DNA of 64,000 nucleotides from Bog-473 sp963726005 (GTDB taxonomy: Bacteria; Actinomycetota; Acidimicrobiia; Acidimicrobiales; RAAP-2), in assembly GCA_963726005.1 (NCBI GenBank), contig CAVSAT010000002.1, positions 248,001 to 312,000 on the forward strand, read 5' to 3'. Both the position numbers and the translations under genes were made by a program. The notes beneath the pieces are model-generated. The model saw only the letters and a program-made list of their open reading frames with translations. It was not told the DNA's origin and did not search any database. Position 1 is the stretch's first letter. Each line of letters opens with the position of its first letter. Positions 44,393 through 53,088 of the stretch are shown here, piece by piece.

Positions 44393-44468
44393 GCTGCACA
44401 AACTCGCGCACTGATGCGACAGCTGGGCGGAGCGAGCGCATATTCGGCGCATAACTGCTGCTCGGAAG

Positions 44469-44515
44469 GGTGGGCCGTAGAGGACTCGAACCTCTGACCC
44501 CTTGCGCGTCATGCA
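44469..44515 (-). other. Left attachment site: 47-bp copy of the tRNA-Val 3' half
   Basis: Bases 44469-44515 are identical to 50885-50931, which is the tRNA-Val 3' end from the anticodon loop to the CCA. To the right the match ends abruptly, so this copy is not a functional tRNA. It is the junction left by site-specific integration. Confidence 0.92.
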
Positions 44516-44604
44516 GGACCACGGCTAACACCGGGTCACACGAAACCCCATCTACCTGGGATTTTGTACAAACGTGTGATACCGTGTGGGTCCAAATGAG
44601 CCCC

Positions 44605-44700
44605 GAACTGCTCCCCGAACTGCTCCCCCAAATCAGACTTGCTTGCTTTGCAAGGGGTCAGCCCCTCGGTGCCATGGGTCAGGGGAGCAAAGGGAGCAAT
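44605..44700. promoter_or_regulatory. Left integrase arm-type repeats
   Basis: CGAACTGCTCCCC occurs twice in tandem with a 12-bp period (CTGCTCCCC at 44608-44616 and 44620-44628). The inverse, GGGGAGCAA and GGGAGCAAT, occurs at 44682-44700. The same motif with the same 12-bp period occurs near the right end (50816-50837). They lie between attL and the integrase ATG. Confidence 0.65.
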
Positions 44701-44722
44701 CTCGACCGAGGAGGTTGGAGCG

Positions 44723-45892
44723 ATGGCTAGGGGCAGGAAGCTCGGCTACGGCGAGGGCTCCGTCTACTTCGACAAGTCCAAAGGCGTCTGGCGCGGAGCC
44801 GTGACCATCGACGGCCGGCGTCGGAAGGTCTCCGGGTTCACGAAGACCGAGGCTCAGGACGCGCTCGGCGCGCTACGGAACGCCGCGAACAGTGGATTGC
44901 CCACCGATGGCACAACGGTCGGCGAGTGGGTCGCCTGGTGGCTCGAAAACGTCGGCGCGCCGAAGGAGGACTCAGGCGAGTCGACCCGCGAGAACTACCG
45001 CTGGGCACTCGATCAGACATCGACCATCTCGACCATCAAGCTCCGCGATCTCAAGGCCGCAGACGTGAACCGGATGCTGGGCCATCTCGCCACCCGCAAG
45101 CCCGCTAAGCCGGGGAGCCGGGGTGGCCGTCGCGGGCCATTGGGTGAGTCTGCCCTGCGCCGGGTGCGCTTCGCTCTAGGGGTGGTGCTCGACGCTGCCA
45201 TGGCGGATGGACGCCTTACCGTGAACGTGGCACAGCCCAAGCTCGCCAGGATTCCACGGAGCGCCACGCAGGTGCGCCCCAGGCGGTCCCTGACAGTCGA
45301 GGAGGCCGAGTCACTGTTGTCGGCGGCCGAGGGCCACAGACTCCATGCCCTGATCGGCACGATGCTCTACTGCGGGCTGCGACCCGGCGAGGCAACGGGA
45401 CTTACGTGGGACTGCGTCGACTTCAAGAAGAAGACGCTCGCCATCCGGCAATCGCGCAAAATAGCCCCGGACGGCACCATGACGATAGGCGGGACGAAGG
45501 CCAACTCCGACCGGACGATCCGCCTCCCCGATGAAGTCGTGACCTTGCTAGTCGAACACAAGAAGCGTCAGAAGCCGGAGCGCCTCGCGGCGCGGGTATG
45601 GGAGCACGAAGACCTCGTGTTTACCAATGCCATCGGCGACTACATCGACCCATCAAACCTTCGGCGCGAGGTGGCGGGCCTCTGTGAGGACGCCGGGATC
45701 TCCCCCACCATCAGTCCAAACGAGCTGCGCCACTCCTGTGCCTCCCTCCTGCGACATCTTGGGCTACCCCTAGCGCAGATTGCCGACTTCCTCGGTCACA
45801 GGGACACGCGGATGTTGGACAAGCACTACGGGCACCCCGTCACTCCGGTCATCGACATCACCGAGGCTCAGGGGCGGATGCTGGGCGACTAG
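44723..45892 (+). CDS. int: Tyrosine-family site-specific integrase
   Basis: 389 residues from ATG 44723, with GAGGAGG ten bases upstream. It has an N-terminal arm-binding domain (GEGSVYFDKSKGVWRGAVTI), a SAM-like core-binding domain, and a catalytic domain with the first Arg in GLRPGEATGL, ELRHSCASLL (His-equivalent replaced by Asn before LRHS), LGHRDTRM and the nucleophile Tyr in DKHYGH. It would integrate and excise the element at tRNA-Val. It lies 200 bp inside the left attachment site. Confidence 0.95.
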   Translation: MARGRKLGYGEGSVYFDKSKGVWRGAVTIDGRRRKVSGFTKTEAQDALGALRNAANSGLPTDGTTVGEWVAWWLENVGAPKEDSGESTRENYRWALDQTSTISTIKLRDLKAADVNRMLGHLATRKPAKPGSRGGRRGPLGESALRRVRFALGVVLDAAMADGRLTVNVAQPKLARIPRSATQVRPRRSLTVEEAESLLSAAEGHRLHALIGTMLYCGLRPGEATGLTWDCVDFKKKTLAIRQSRKIAPDGTMTIGGTKANSDRTIRLPDEVVTLLVEHKKRQKPERLAARVWEHEDLVFTNAIGDYIDPSNLRREVAGLCEDAGISPTISPNELRHSCASLLRHLGLPLAQIADFLGHRDTRMLDKHYGHPVTPVIDITEAQGRMLGD

Positions 45893-45937
45893 GTGACCTC
45901 CTCGGTCGTCCGTCGTCCGGTTAACGATTTGTGCCAA

Positions 45938-46829
45938 CTAAGAACCCCCGTCCCCGCGGGCCTCGTCCGGAGTGACTCCAGTTACCGTCAGAAAGTCCTC
46001 GGGCGTTTCTGGAATCTCGATCACCTGAATCGCGCCCTTTTGGGCCAACTCACTGAGCAGCGGCCGGATTTCCTCCGGGTCGCTTCCCAGGTTTCGTGCG
46101 ATGGTGGCGACCGAGACTTCGCCGCTTTGCTGATCGAACCATCCCTTTAGCCACTCGCGCACCACGGTCTCGGAAAGGTGCACATCCGAACGGCCGTCAT
46201 ACGGTTCCGCGGAGTCATACGGCTCGGGAGAGTCGTAGTTCCTCGTGATCAAGTCGTCCGTTCGCGCTTCGTCACGCACAGAACGGCCTTGAATCTCCGC
46301 ATTTAGAGAACTGACTCCTTGCGCGTCTGCAGTTAGTCCCACCGTGGCTGGGACGCCGTCACCGCTCCCCGATGCTGGCTGTGGCTGAACCGATAGGCGT
46401 GCGGTCGTAGCCATCGCCTCGGAGGTCTGTGTCGGCTCACCGAACTGCCGTACAAGGGCTACTCCGACATAGATGGTGAGTTCGTCCTCCGTCGCCCACT
46501 TATCGACCGACTCAGCCCGTGACTCGTGCTTGTCCTTTGATGTCCTTGAGTCGCTCTACCGAGTACAGGCTGGGTTCGAGTTCGTCGATGATCGTGTGAC
46601 TCGTCGGACACATGACGACGAGATTCGAAAAGTCCCTCCGCTCGTCATCGGTCATGGAGGGATCAAACCGCGCCGCGGTCTGCTTCTCGCCTGCGATGTG
46701 ACAAACCTCGGCCTTGATGCCGTCCCACTTCCTGTCGAACAGCCGTTCCTCGCATCCCGGAAGCGCGCACGTGTTCCCGCACAGGCTGAACAACATTTTC
46801 AGAGTGCTTCGGGTGGGTTCCGAGGTCAT
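45938..46829 (-). pseudogene. HNH endonuclease-domain protein with winged-helix C-terminus, frameshifted
   Basis: The first frame (46829 to 46512) begins MTSEPTRSTLKMLFSLCGNT and has a zinc-HNH core: CALPGC, EVCHIAGEK, FSNLVVMCPTSHTIID. It ends early after LKDIKGQARVTG. Deleting one base near 46535-46540 gives LKDIKDKHESRAESVDKWAT and continues into the frame of a separate ORF to 45938; LKxIKxxHE is the usual end of this HNH type. The C-terminal part has a YDSPEPYDSAEPYDG linker and a small winged-helix-like segment (SVATIARNLGSDPEEIRPLL). Possibly a defence or mobility nuclease; currently broken on paper. Confidence 0.7.
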
Positions 46830-46875
46830 CCTGGCCGCGGCCCCTCATCGATTCGGACAACGGACACGCCGACCC

Positions 46876-46998
46876 TCAGAAGCCGACCGAGGCGGCGGCG
46901 TTCCGCTCGAACGCCGTGGCGAGCCCGGCCCGTAGGGAATGGCCGGCGAACTGGGTGGTGGGGTCGAACATCGGAGCCCAGCGTACGAGCCGGGTGTC
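46876..46998 (-). pseudogene. Tyrosine recombinase fragment
   Basis: The minus strand reads TRLVRWAPMFDPTTQFAGHS followed by LRAGLATAFERNAAASVGF and a stop. GHSLRAG is the His-x-x-Arg catalytic box of a tyrosine recombinase, of a different type from the intact integrase. The fragment lacks the nucleophile Tyr and has a stop immediately upstream, so it is a relic. Confidence 0.65.
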
Positions 46999-47135
46999 TC
47001 AGATGCTCAGGCCGGGCCTCGTAGTACGTTGCCGAACCCACGGCCACCGCATCGACGTAGGCCGAGCGCCGGGGTCCCGCCCCTCGCCATCCATCGGCGC
47101 CCTCACGCGCCTGGGTTCACCCTGAAAGCGCAGGG

Positions 47136-47276
47136 AGGCGCTGTATCAGCGCCGGCCTTGCAAGCCTCGTATGAAATGTCACCGCCACCACCCGACCGGG
47201 ACCGCCACCTCGGTCAGCGGGGGGTGAAGTGAGGTGGCCGGCCCGACCCCGCGGCGGCAGTTGGGGTTGGGCCGCG
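47136..47276 (+). repeat. Repeated structured element, copy B
   Basis: Copy of the element at 38461-38605: AGGCGCTGTATCA, CCTCGTATGA, a stem-loop (47194-47198 with 47211-47215, 12-base loop containing ACCGCCA), GGGGTGAAGTGAGGTGGCCG, and a final hairpin CCGACCCC with GGGGTTGG. A partial third copy of its first part (TATCAGC...GCGGACCTCGTA) follows at 47291-47319. It lies upstream of a small Cys/His protein gene, as copy A does. Confidence 0.6.
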
Positions 47277-47369
47277 TGGCGCCATCTTGGTATCAGCTAG
47301 GGATATGCGGACCTCGTAGCAACGAGGGGCGGCGGTTTGTGCTCCCGAAGCCCCTACCGTCCGTCACCG

Positions 47370-47455
47370 GACAAAGGAGCGGTTTACAACGCACCCATCG
47401 TTGCGAACGGAGTGCTTTACTCCAGTTCACACACCAGGCTCAAGCCCGGCGCAAG
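47370..47455 (+). pseudogene. PQQ-like beta-propeller gene fragment
   Basis: Reads DKGAVYNAPIVANGVLYSSS in one frame. GAVYNAPIVANGVLY is the repeat core of PQQ-type beta-propeller proteins. Nothing matching lies on either side, so it is an isolated fragment brought in or left behind by rearrangement. Confidence 0.5.
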
Positions 47456-47472
47456 GTGTCAGGCTGGGGATC

Positions 47473-47784
47473 GTGCAGGACACCGTTGGGGAGATCATCG
47501 TTACCCTCCCGAAGCCACGCCGCGAGGGGGCGTGGATCTGGTGCCGCTATCACCTGATCCGGCTTCGTCGATGCTGGGACGGCGAGCCGCACACCTGCAA
47601 GGTCACAGGTTGTCCACACGCCCCCGCGTCGAAGTATTGGGCCGGCGTCTGCAGGCTTCACATGACTTCAGAGGATGGGGCTCGATTCGACAAGCTCGTG
47701 GCGGAGTCGCGAGCAGCGTTCGAGCGAAGGAAGGCAGCTGGTGAGGTGCCGAGGCGCACGTTCTGTCAATGGCTGGGGATCTGA
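47473..47784 (+). CDS. Small Cys/His-rich protein of the element
   Basis: About 103 residues from GTG 47473. CRYHLIRLRRCWDGEPHTC, KVTGCPHAP and WAGVCRLHM give several Cys/His pairs, consistent with one or two zinc-binding sites. A helical C-terminus (FDKLVAESRAAFERRKAAGE) follows. Function unknown; perhaps a small nucleic-acid-binding accessory protein. It sits downstream of the structured repeat, copy B. Confidence 0.5.
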   Translation: MQDTVGEIIVTLPKPRREGAWIWCRYHLIRLRRCWDGEPHTCKVTGCPHAPASKYWAGVCRLHMTSEDGARFDKLVAESRAAFERRKAAGEVPRRTFCQWLGI

Positions 47785-48194
47785 CCTGAACGTCTGACCT
47801 GGGGCACGCAACCATCCCCCAGCGGTGGAGTCCTCACGGTCACCACTCCCCGCCATGTCAGCAGTCATCCACACGAACCCCAGTCACCCGACACCGCACG
47901 AGCGAAGCCATGACGACCGCCGACCGATGGCGAAACCCACTATGTGTCTGCGATGTGCATTCTGCTTAATTCGTGCCACCCTGACGATTTTTGACCTCTC
48001 TCTCGGTCAGCTGTTCGACCGCCAAGACGTGAGCGAACCGGCCCCGGCCTGACTTCAGGTGCAGGACATCGAATGTCCCTTGAGATCCATCTGTCACTGG
48101 GTCGTTCGGCCCGCCGAACGCCCCCATCCCGGCGATAGGAGGCATCCTGTCAGCGCTATCTCAGCAGTCATGGTCAAGGCTCAGGGTTCCAGTG
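47785..48194. other. Non-coding region inside the element
   Basis: No supported gene. A 19-codon ORF (MTTADRWRNPLCVCDVHSA, near 47911) has protein-like sequence and may be another truncated gene end. The rest shows nothing recognisable. Confidence 0.35.
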
Positions 48195-49997
48195 TCACGG
48201 GTGATTCTTTAAGCTGACTCTGACGCTCCGGCTGTAGCTCGTCTTACCGGCATAACCGTAAGCGACGCTCCGGAGTTCGTAACTGCCGTTGGGGTACTTG
48301 GTGGTGTTCCAGAAGGCGAACCACCCGTAGAAGGCGCGCTTGCCAGCGCCTACGAGCGCATCGTGCACTCCGTCGCCATTGAGGCGGAAATCGACTTTGG
48401 TTACACCGCTAGGGTCCGACGCAAATGCGCCAAGCAAGCTGGTGCCTTTCAGTGTGGCACCGCGTACAGGAATGGCGACTCGGACTTGGAGTACTGTCAG
48501 TTCAGGCAGGAGCCCGATTCGTGAGTAGTAGCCGACAGCACCGGTGGCAAAAAGGCTCATCCGATAATTCTTCATCGCCTCCAGCTGTTGGCGAGAAGAC
48601 TGTATGAGTTCGCTTTCCAACAACGGCTTCGAGGCCTTATCGGCCTTATCGACGTTCACGATGATGTCCGCTGCCTCTTTCTGGTTTTGGGACCATGATT
48701 TCGCCGAAGCGAGACCATGGCCGTTGCCAAAGATCACCTGGAGGCAAATCACCACTGCCAGGGCGATCCAGATGACGGTGTTGGCAATGACGGCTCGTCG
48801 TTCGGGCTGACCTTCTGCGGTTGTCGCTCGAAAGGCGAGGCGATTTCGGGCCGGCGCTCGCTCCAGTACGACCAGATAGCACCCGGCCAGTATCAGAAGA
48901 CCACACGTTGAGTAGCGGGTTGGAGCCCACAGCCCAAACACTCCCCCCGCTCGACCCTGAGTGACGGTCGCGGCAAAGAGGACCCCGTAGCAGATCAAGG
49001 CCACGCCGATGAGGCTGCCGCTTTGTTCGCTCCGCTGCCGATGCTTAACGACGAACAACATGGCGATCGTCAAGACGATCGCTCCGAACGCGATCACGGG
49101 CCAGGGTGAATTGGTGAGCTGGACGCCCAGAACGGCGCCGATCAAGAATAGGAAGAATTTGATCGCCTCGATCGGGTGGGTAAATACATAGGTCTGATTT
49201 GAATACGGCGGGTTCAGCTGGTGGAAGTACACCGTTGCGGTTATCAGCGCGCACGCGATCCAGATCAAGAGAGAACGACGCGGTCGGCGGTGGACGTAAA
49301 GAACCAAGAGTCCAACCGGCCAGATGAGAAGCCCTTGCAATGAAGAGAAGCTCCCGACAACTGTCGCGGCGATGGCTCCAGCGAAGACCCAGCCCGTCAG
49401 CGCAGGCCGGTCGAGAAGAAAGAGCGCGAGTGCCAACGCAAGCGTGACCAGATACCAGGCGATCTGGAATCCCCACAGCGTGTTTTCGTACTGGACAAAC
49501 GAGAACAACAGCAGCGTGAGCGGGGTGTAGTAGACAAAGGGCGTTGACGGAGCGCGACGCCTATGGATCAAAATGAAGAGGCCCGTTGCCGTGACCAGCA
49601 TGGCGCCACTGAGATATTCCTCGAATACCACATTGAAATGGGTGAACTGAGCGAGAGCGATCACGATCAGATTTGGGAAGAGGATTCTGTGATCGCCGTG
49701 CGGTGCCCATAGGTTGCTTAAGGTGAGAGTTCCTGTGTACCAGTGCTCGAGCAGCGTGACGTCGGCCCATTGATCCAAGTAGACGACATTGACCGAGTAC
49801 TGATGAATAAGCCAGAAATATGCCCCGATTGGCAACAACGGGCCAAGAACACCCAAAGATGCCAGTCTCGTTCGCCCAGTCGGAGGTGCGGAGTTGAGCC
49901 GATTGGAGTCAGCTGCCGCTTTAGACCCCGTGTCGGAGAAAGGTGCATCACCCTCTGTGTCCGCTATCGCGCAAGACAAGATTCCATCACCACTCAT
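48195..49997 (-). CDS. Polytopic membrane protein with C-terminal Ig-like domain
   Basis: 600 residues. About eleven membrane helices occupy residues 50-430, with a first outside loop VVYLDQWADVTLLEHWYTG and HGDHRILFPNLIVIALAQ, reminiscent of GT-C-type polyprenyl-sugar glycosyltransferases though no signature proves it. The last ~110 residues form an Ig-like beta domain (GATLKGTSLLGAFASDPSGV, WNTTKYPNGSYELRSVAYGY) of a kind often attached to surface glycan proteins. Its lower GC and different codon use than the host genes fit transfer with the element. It may modify the cell surface as element cargo. Confidence 0.65.
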   Translation of the reverse strand: MSGDGILSCAIADTEGDAPFSDTGSKAAADSNRLNSAPPTGRTRLASLGVLGPLLPIGAYFWLIHQYSVNVVYLDQWADVTLLEHWYTGTLTLSNLWAPHGDHRILFPNLIVIALAQFTHFNVVFEEYLSGAMLVTATGLFILIHRRRAPSTPFVYYTPLTLLLFSFVQYENTLWGFQIAWYLVTLALALALFLLDRPALTGWVFAGAIAATVVGSFSSLQGLLIWPVGLLVLYVHRRPRRSLLIWIACALITATVYFHQLNPPYSNQTYVFTHPIEAIKFFLFLIGAVLGVQLTNSPWPVIAFGAIVLTIAMLFVVKHRQRSEQSGSLIGVALICYGVLFAATVTQGRAGGVFGLWAPTRYSTCGLLILAGCYLVVLERAPARNRLAFRATTAEGQPERRAVIANTVIWIALAVVICLQVIFGNGHGLASAKSWSQNQKEAADIIVNVDKADKASKPLLESELIQSSRQQLEAMKNYRMSLFATGAVGYYSRIGLLPELTVLQVRVAIPVRGATLKGTSLLGAFASDPSGVTKVDFRLNGDGVHDALVGAGKRAFYGWFAFWNTTKYPNGSYELRSVAYGYAGKTSYSRSVRVSLKNHP

Positions 49998-50255
49998 TCA
50001 GGCTGATAGCTCACCAGAGTTCTAACAGCCTCCCGAGCCCATTGAACTGGCCGGTTTGTGCTCTCCCCGCCTCTCCACTCGACTGGCACAGTTCCATTGA
50101 ATCACGGCCTTAGACTGCCACCGTTGTGCTTGTCTGTCGGGTGCTGGTGGTACAATTCACTTTAGTTTCTTCCTTCTTGGTGGGGGAAACTTCGACCGAT
50201 TCGCTTAGGTGAGCGTGGTCTCGGGATGCGGGCCTTCGGGTCCGCATTTCCGCGT

Positions 50256-50570
50256 TTAGGGAATGTGGACCGCCTCGTCGTCGTTCACGACGCCGCCCGA
50301 AGTGCCGCCGCGACTCATGAGAGCTTCAATGGCGGTCCTCGCCACGAGTACTCGCCGGCCTACGCGGAAAGACTCCAGCTCTCCCCTAGCGATCAGGTTC
50401 CTCACCGTGTTGGGGTGGACGTGGAGTTCGTACGCGGCCTCGGGAATCTCGAGGGCCATGCGGCCGGGCTCGGGCGCGACGGCCTGAACGGGCTTGCGTC
50501 TCCGACGTGATCGGCGGTTGGGCGCGACGGGCGCGACGGGGCGCTGCTCTTGAAGCAGTTGCTTCGCCAC
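50256..50570 (-). CDS. xis: Excisionase-like HTH (MerR/Xis) protein
   Basis: 104 residues from GTG 50570, with GGGAGG upstream. After a basic Arg/Pro-rich start comes LEIPEAAYELHVHPNTVRNL and ARGELESFRVGRRVLVARTA, the helix-turn-helix and wing of the excisionase/DNA-binding family. Its place at the opposite end from the integrase, near the right attachment site, fits recombination directionality control. Confidence 0.8.
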   Translation of the reverse strand: MAKQLLQEQRPVAPVAPNRRSRRRRKPVQAVAPEPGRMALEIPEAAYELHVHPNTVRNLIARGELESFRVGRRVLVARTAIEALMSRGGTSGGVVNDDEAVHIP

Positions 50571-50883
50571 TGAGGGGGCCTCCCGACTTCGGAAAGAACC
50601 ACAAGAAGGACTTTCCTTCTTGTGCCCTTGGCGCGCTTTACGTCGCCGGCCTGGGGGGTGGCCCTCTGGTCCCCATCATTCCACGGCGCTGTCGCGCCGA
50701 GTGGACTCATTGGTGCGCGGTGTGTTCCCGAAGCGGTACTCGGAACAGTCAGACACAACGGCGTCGTGCGCCCACACGTCGGGGTCTTGGCTCAGGGGGG
50801 CGTACTCCGGAACATTTGCTCCCCCAACTGCTCCCCCTGCCCAGTTCCGGTCTTTCCGGTTCCCTCAAAAATCCCCTCTGAAC
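50571..50883. other. Right end of the element
   Basis: No gene recognised between the excisionase gene and the tRNA. It holds the right arm-type repeats, annotated separately, and otherwise GC-rich sequence without features I can support. Confidence 0.5.
50816..50837. promoter_or_regulatory. Right integrase arm-type repeats
   Basis: TTGCTCCCCC (50816-50825) and CTGCTCCCCC (50828-50837) repeat with a 12-bp period, matching the pair at the left end. They lie 47 bp from the tRNA 3' end. Confidence 0.6.
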
Positions 50884-50959
50884 TGGTGGGCCGTAGAGGA
50901 CTCGAACCTCTGACCCCTTGCGCGTCATGCAAGTGCGCTACCAACTGCGCCAACGGCCC
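50884..50959 (-). tRNA. tRNA-Val (GAC)
   Basis: A complete cloverleaf on the minus strand: acceptor GGGCCGT/ACGGCCC, D-arm GCGC/GCGC, anticodon stem CTTGC/GCAAG with loop ATGACGC (anticodon GAC), T-arm AGAGG-TTCGAGT-CCTCT, discriminator A and an encoded CCA. It is the intact copy at the right edge of the integrated element, which recreated its 3' half as the attachment repeat. Confidence 0.95.
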
Positions 50960-51046
50960 GTTCGCAGAGACCCTACCACCGGGCCAAATTCGCCCCGGCC
51001 GTGGTCGGACGGCAAGAAGGTGCCCCACGGCCGTACCATTGACCCA

Positions 51047-51889
51047 GTGACACAGAGCACCGGCACCACGACCAGTCCCCTCCCGGAGCTCGCCGAACAT
51101 CTGCGGCGGGTGGCCGAGGACGGCTACACGGTCCTCCCGAACGCCATTGAGCCGCAGCTAGTCGACGAGATCGGCGAGGCCCTGCTCCGGCTAGAGCGCG
51201 ATCTCGGCAGCGTGCCGGCCGACAACCTCTTCGAGGGTGTCCACACGACTCGGGTGTACAACCTGCTGGTCCATGGGCCCACCTTCCAGAAGATCCCGGT
51301 GCATCACAACGTACTCCCGGTGGTCGAGGGCGTGCTCGATCCCGGGCTCTTGATCTCCTCACTCTCGTCCATCGCTATCGGGCCCGGCGAGCAGGCACAG
51401 CCGATCCACGCCGACGACCAGCTCATCCCGCTCGCCCGCCCCCACAACCCGATCATCTGCAACACCATGTGGGCGATCACGGACTTCACCGAGGAGAACG
51501 GCGCCACCCGCGTCATACCGGGCAGTCACCTGCGCGACGAGCCGCCCAACCCGCTGGAGCTCTACGACAGCATCCCGGCCGAGATGGCCAAGGGGAGCGT
51601 CCTCGTTTGGGTCGGGAGCCTCTGGCACGGCGGGGGTGCGAACAACACCGACCAGCGACGAGTCGGTATCGCGATGAATTACTGCGCCGGCTACATCCGC
51701 CAGCAGGAGAACCAGCAACTGGGCGTGCCGCCCTCGCTGGTCAAGACCTTCCCCCGTCGCCTACAGGAATTGATCGGCTACTCGGTCTACAACGGTCTTG
51801 TCGGTCACATCGACAAGAAGCATCCTGCCAAGGTGGTCCTCGCCGAGAACGAGGGTGTCGAGATGGTCTGGGACCTCCTCAAGACCTGA
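51047..51889 (+). CDS. Phytanoyl-CoA dioxygenase family protein
   Basis: 280 residues from GTG 51047. A non-haem Fe(II)/2-oxoglutarate oxygenase: the iron ligands are in PIHADDQ (His-x-Asp) and LWHGGGANNTDQRR (distal His, with Arg further on for 2-oxoglutarate). GATRVIPGSH is also conserved. It would hydroxylate a small molecule or acyl chain. The frame open across the tRNA upstream is not coding. Confidence 0.87.
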   Translation: MTQSTGTTTSPLPELAEHLRRVAEDGYTVLPNAIEPQLVDEIGEALLRLERDLGSVPADNLFEGVHTTRVYNLLVHGPTFQKIPVHHNVLPVVEGVLDPGLLISSLSSIAIGPGEQAQPIHADDQLIPLARPHNPIICNTMWAITDFTEENGATRVIPGSHLRDEPPNPLELYDSIPAEMAKGSVLVWVGSLWHGGGANNTDQRRVGIAMNYCAGYIRQQENQQLGVPPSLVKTFPRRLQELIGYSVYNGLVGHIDKKHPAKVVLAENEGVEMVWDLLKT

Positions 51890-51897
51890 GGGCTCCC

Positions 51898-52632
51898 TCA
51901 GGCCGCCTCGGAGAGGACGGCCGGTGCGACGGGCCACCGATAGTCGCGGGGATCGACGGCGACCATCCCCTTCGACAACCGCCACACGTCGTACTCCTCC
52001 GTCCACTGCTGGTGCCAGAGGACCTGCTCGTCGTACAACTGGGCGAGATCGAAGTTCGACAGCTCCACGTAGCGCTCTGCCAGCGCGTAGACCACCTCAA
52101 GCGAGGCGACGGCGTCCGCCGACGCGTCGTGCGGGTGGCTGATGTCGATGCCGTAGTGCGCACAGAGGTCGACGAGAGTCCGCCGGCCTTGGCGGTCCGG
52201 GTCGAAGTGGCGGTCGATCACGACGGCATCGAGCAATGGCCCGCGCCAGCCGCGCTCGAGAAATCCAGTGCCCCACAATTGCCGGGCTTGCATCTCCAGG
52301 ATGGTCAGGTCGTAATCGAGCTTCATACCCGCCAGCGGCACGCCGCGCGCCCCGGCCGAGACGACGGCGTCGGTCACCAGACCGATCGCCTCGGACAGAG
52401 GCATGCCTTCGTCGCGGGCACGCTCGGTGGTGATGCCGTGGACAAGCGTCGCGTCAGCGGGGATCTCGCGTCCCGGGTCGATGAGGCCCGACCAGCTCCG
52501 GAGCACGACACCCCCGACCACGTGCACGAGAGCGTACGAGACCGGCACGTCGGCGAAGCGGTCTACTCCCGTGGTCTCGAAGTCGAACCCGAGCACCTCA
52601 CCAGAGGTCCATGCACCCACGGCGTCGAGCAT
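51898..52632 (-). CDS. DEDDh 3'-5' exonuclease (DnaQ-like)
   Basis: 244 residues. Exo I LGFDFETTGVD (Asp-Glu), Exo II AGMKLDYDLTIL (Asp) and Exo III HPHDASADAVAS (His-x4-Asp) are all present. It resembles epsilon-like or oligoribonuclease-type exonucleases with a C-terminal extension (YDVWRLSKGMVAVDPRDYRW). It is convergent with the dioxygenase gene, 8 bp apart. Confidence 0.9.
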   Translation of the reverse strand: MLDAVGAWTSGEVLGFDFETTGVDRFADVPVSYALVHVVGGVVLRSWSGLIDPGREIPADATLVHGITTERARDEGMPLSEAIGLVTDAVVSAGARGVPLAGMKLDYDLTILEMQARQLWGTGFLERGWRGPLLDAVVIDRHFDPDRQGRRTLVDLCAHYGIDISHPHDASADAVASLEVVYALAERYVELSNFDLAQLYDEQVLWHQQWTEEYDVWRLSKGMVAVDPRDYRWPVAPAVLSEAA

Positions 52633-52716
52633 GGCAGCAGGGTGTGACAGAACCGCGGATACCGGTACGCGACAGGATGGCCTGCAGATGGTGGCCCAGC
52701 GACGTGCGCGACGCGG

Positions 52717-53088
52717 CTACCAGGCGTCCAGCGTCTGCGAATGGAAGTCGATGACCGCCAGGAGGAGTCCGAGCCGGCCCATCGCCTCATCGACGTCGGC
52801 CGAGCGATCCGTGAGGGCCCGCTGCGCGGTGAGCGCGACCTCCATGCACGTGCTCAACATCCAGGCAACGTGCGTCCCCAGCTTCGCGTCAGGGCAGGGG
52901 TTGGCCAATTGCCACACCGTGGCATCGCGGGTGGCCGCCTGGAGCTCGTCTGCCGCCGCCAACATGGTGACCTCGTTGCTCAAGGTGATCGATTGGGAGA
53001 ACCGACGCTCGGCGGCGGTCGCCCGTTCGAGCTCGACCATCGCTTTGGTACGCCATTCGTGTGCCGTTGGTGTTCGCTCTGTGTCCAT
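52717..53088 (-). CDS. Hypothetical helical protein
   Basis: 123 residues, predicted all-helical, starting MDTERTPTAHEWRTKAMVEL. No motif recognised. It follows the same strand as the exonuclease, about 85 bp upstream of it, and could be in its operon. Confidence 0.55.
   Translation of the reverse strand: MDTERTPTAHEWRTKAMVELERATAAERRFSQSITLSNEVTMLAAADELQAATRDATVWQLANPCPDAKLGTHVAWMLSTCMEVALTAQRALTDRSADVDEAMGRLGLLLAVIDFHSQTLDAW

Larger units (their letters stand above)
44469..50931. mobile_element. Integrated element in the tRNA-Val(GAC) gene, about 6.4 kb
   Basis: Bounded by the 47-bp direct repeats. It carries a tyrosine integrase at the left end, an excisionase-like HTH gene at the right end and short arm-type repeats at both ends, the standard plan of a tRNA-targeting integrative element. 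Cargo: an HNH gene with a frameshift, a second integrase relic, a copy of the structured repeat, a small Cys/His protein and a 600-residue membrane protein with noticeably lower GC. No replication, conjugation or capsid genes are seen, so it is probably a satellite or a degraded island. Confidence 0.88.

Noticed and set aside
44469..44544. A second functional tRNA-Val
   Set aside because: Only the 3' half is present; the sequence beyond the anticodon loop does not form the 5' half.
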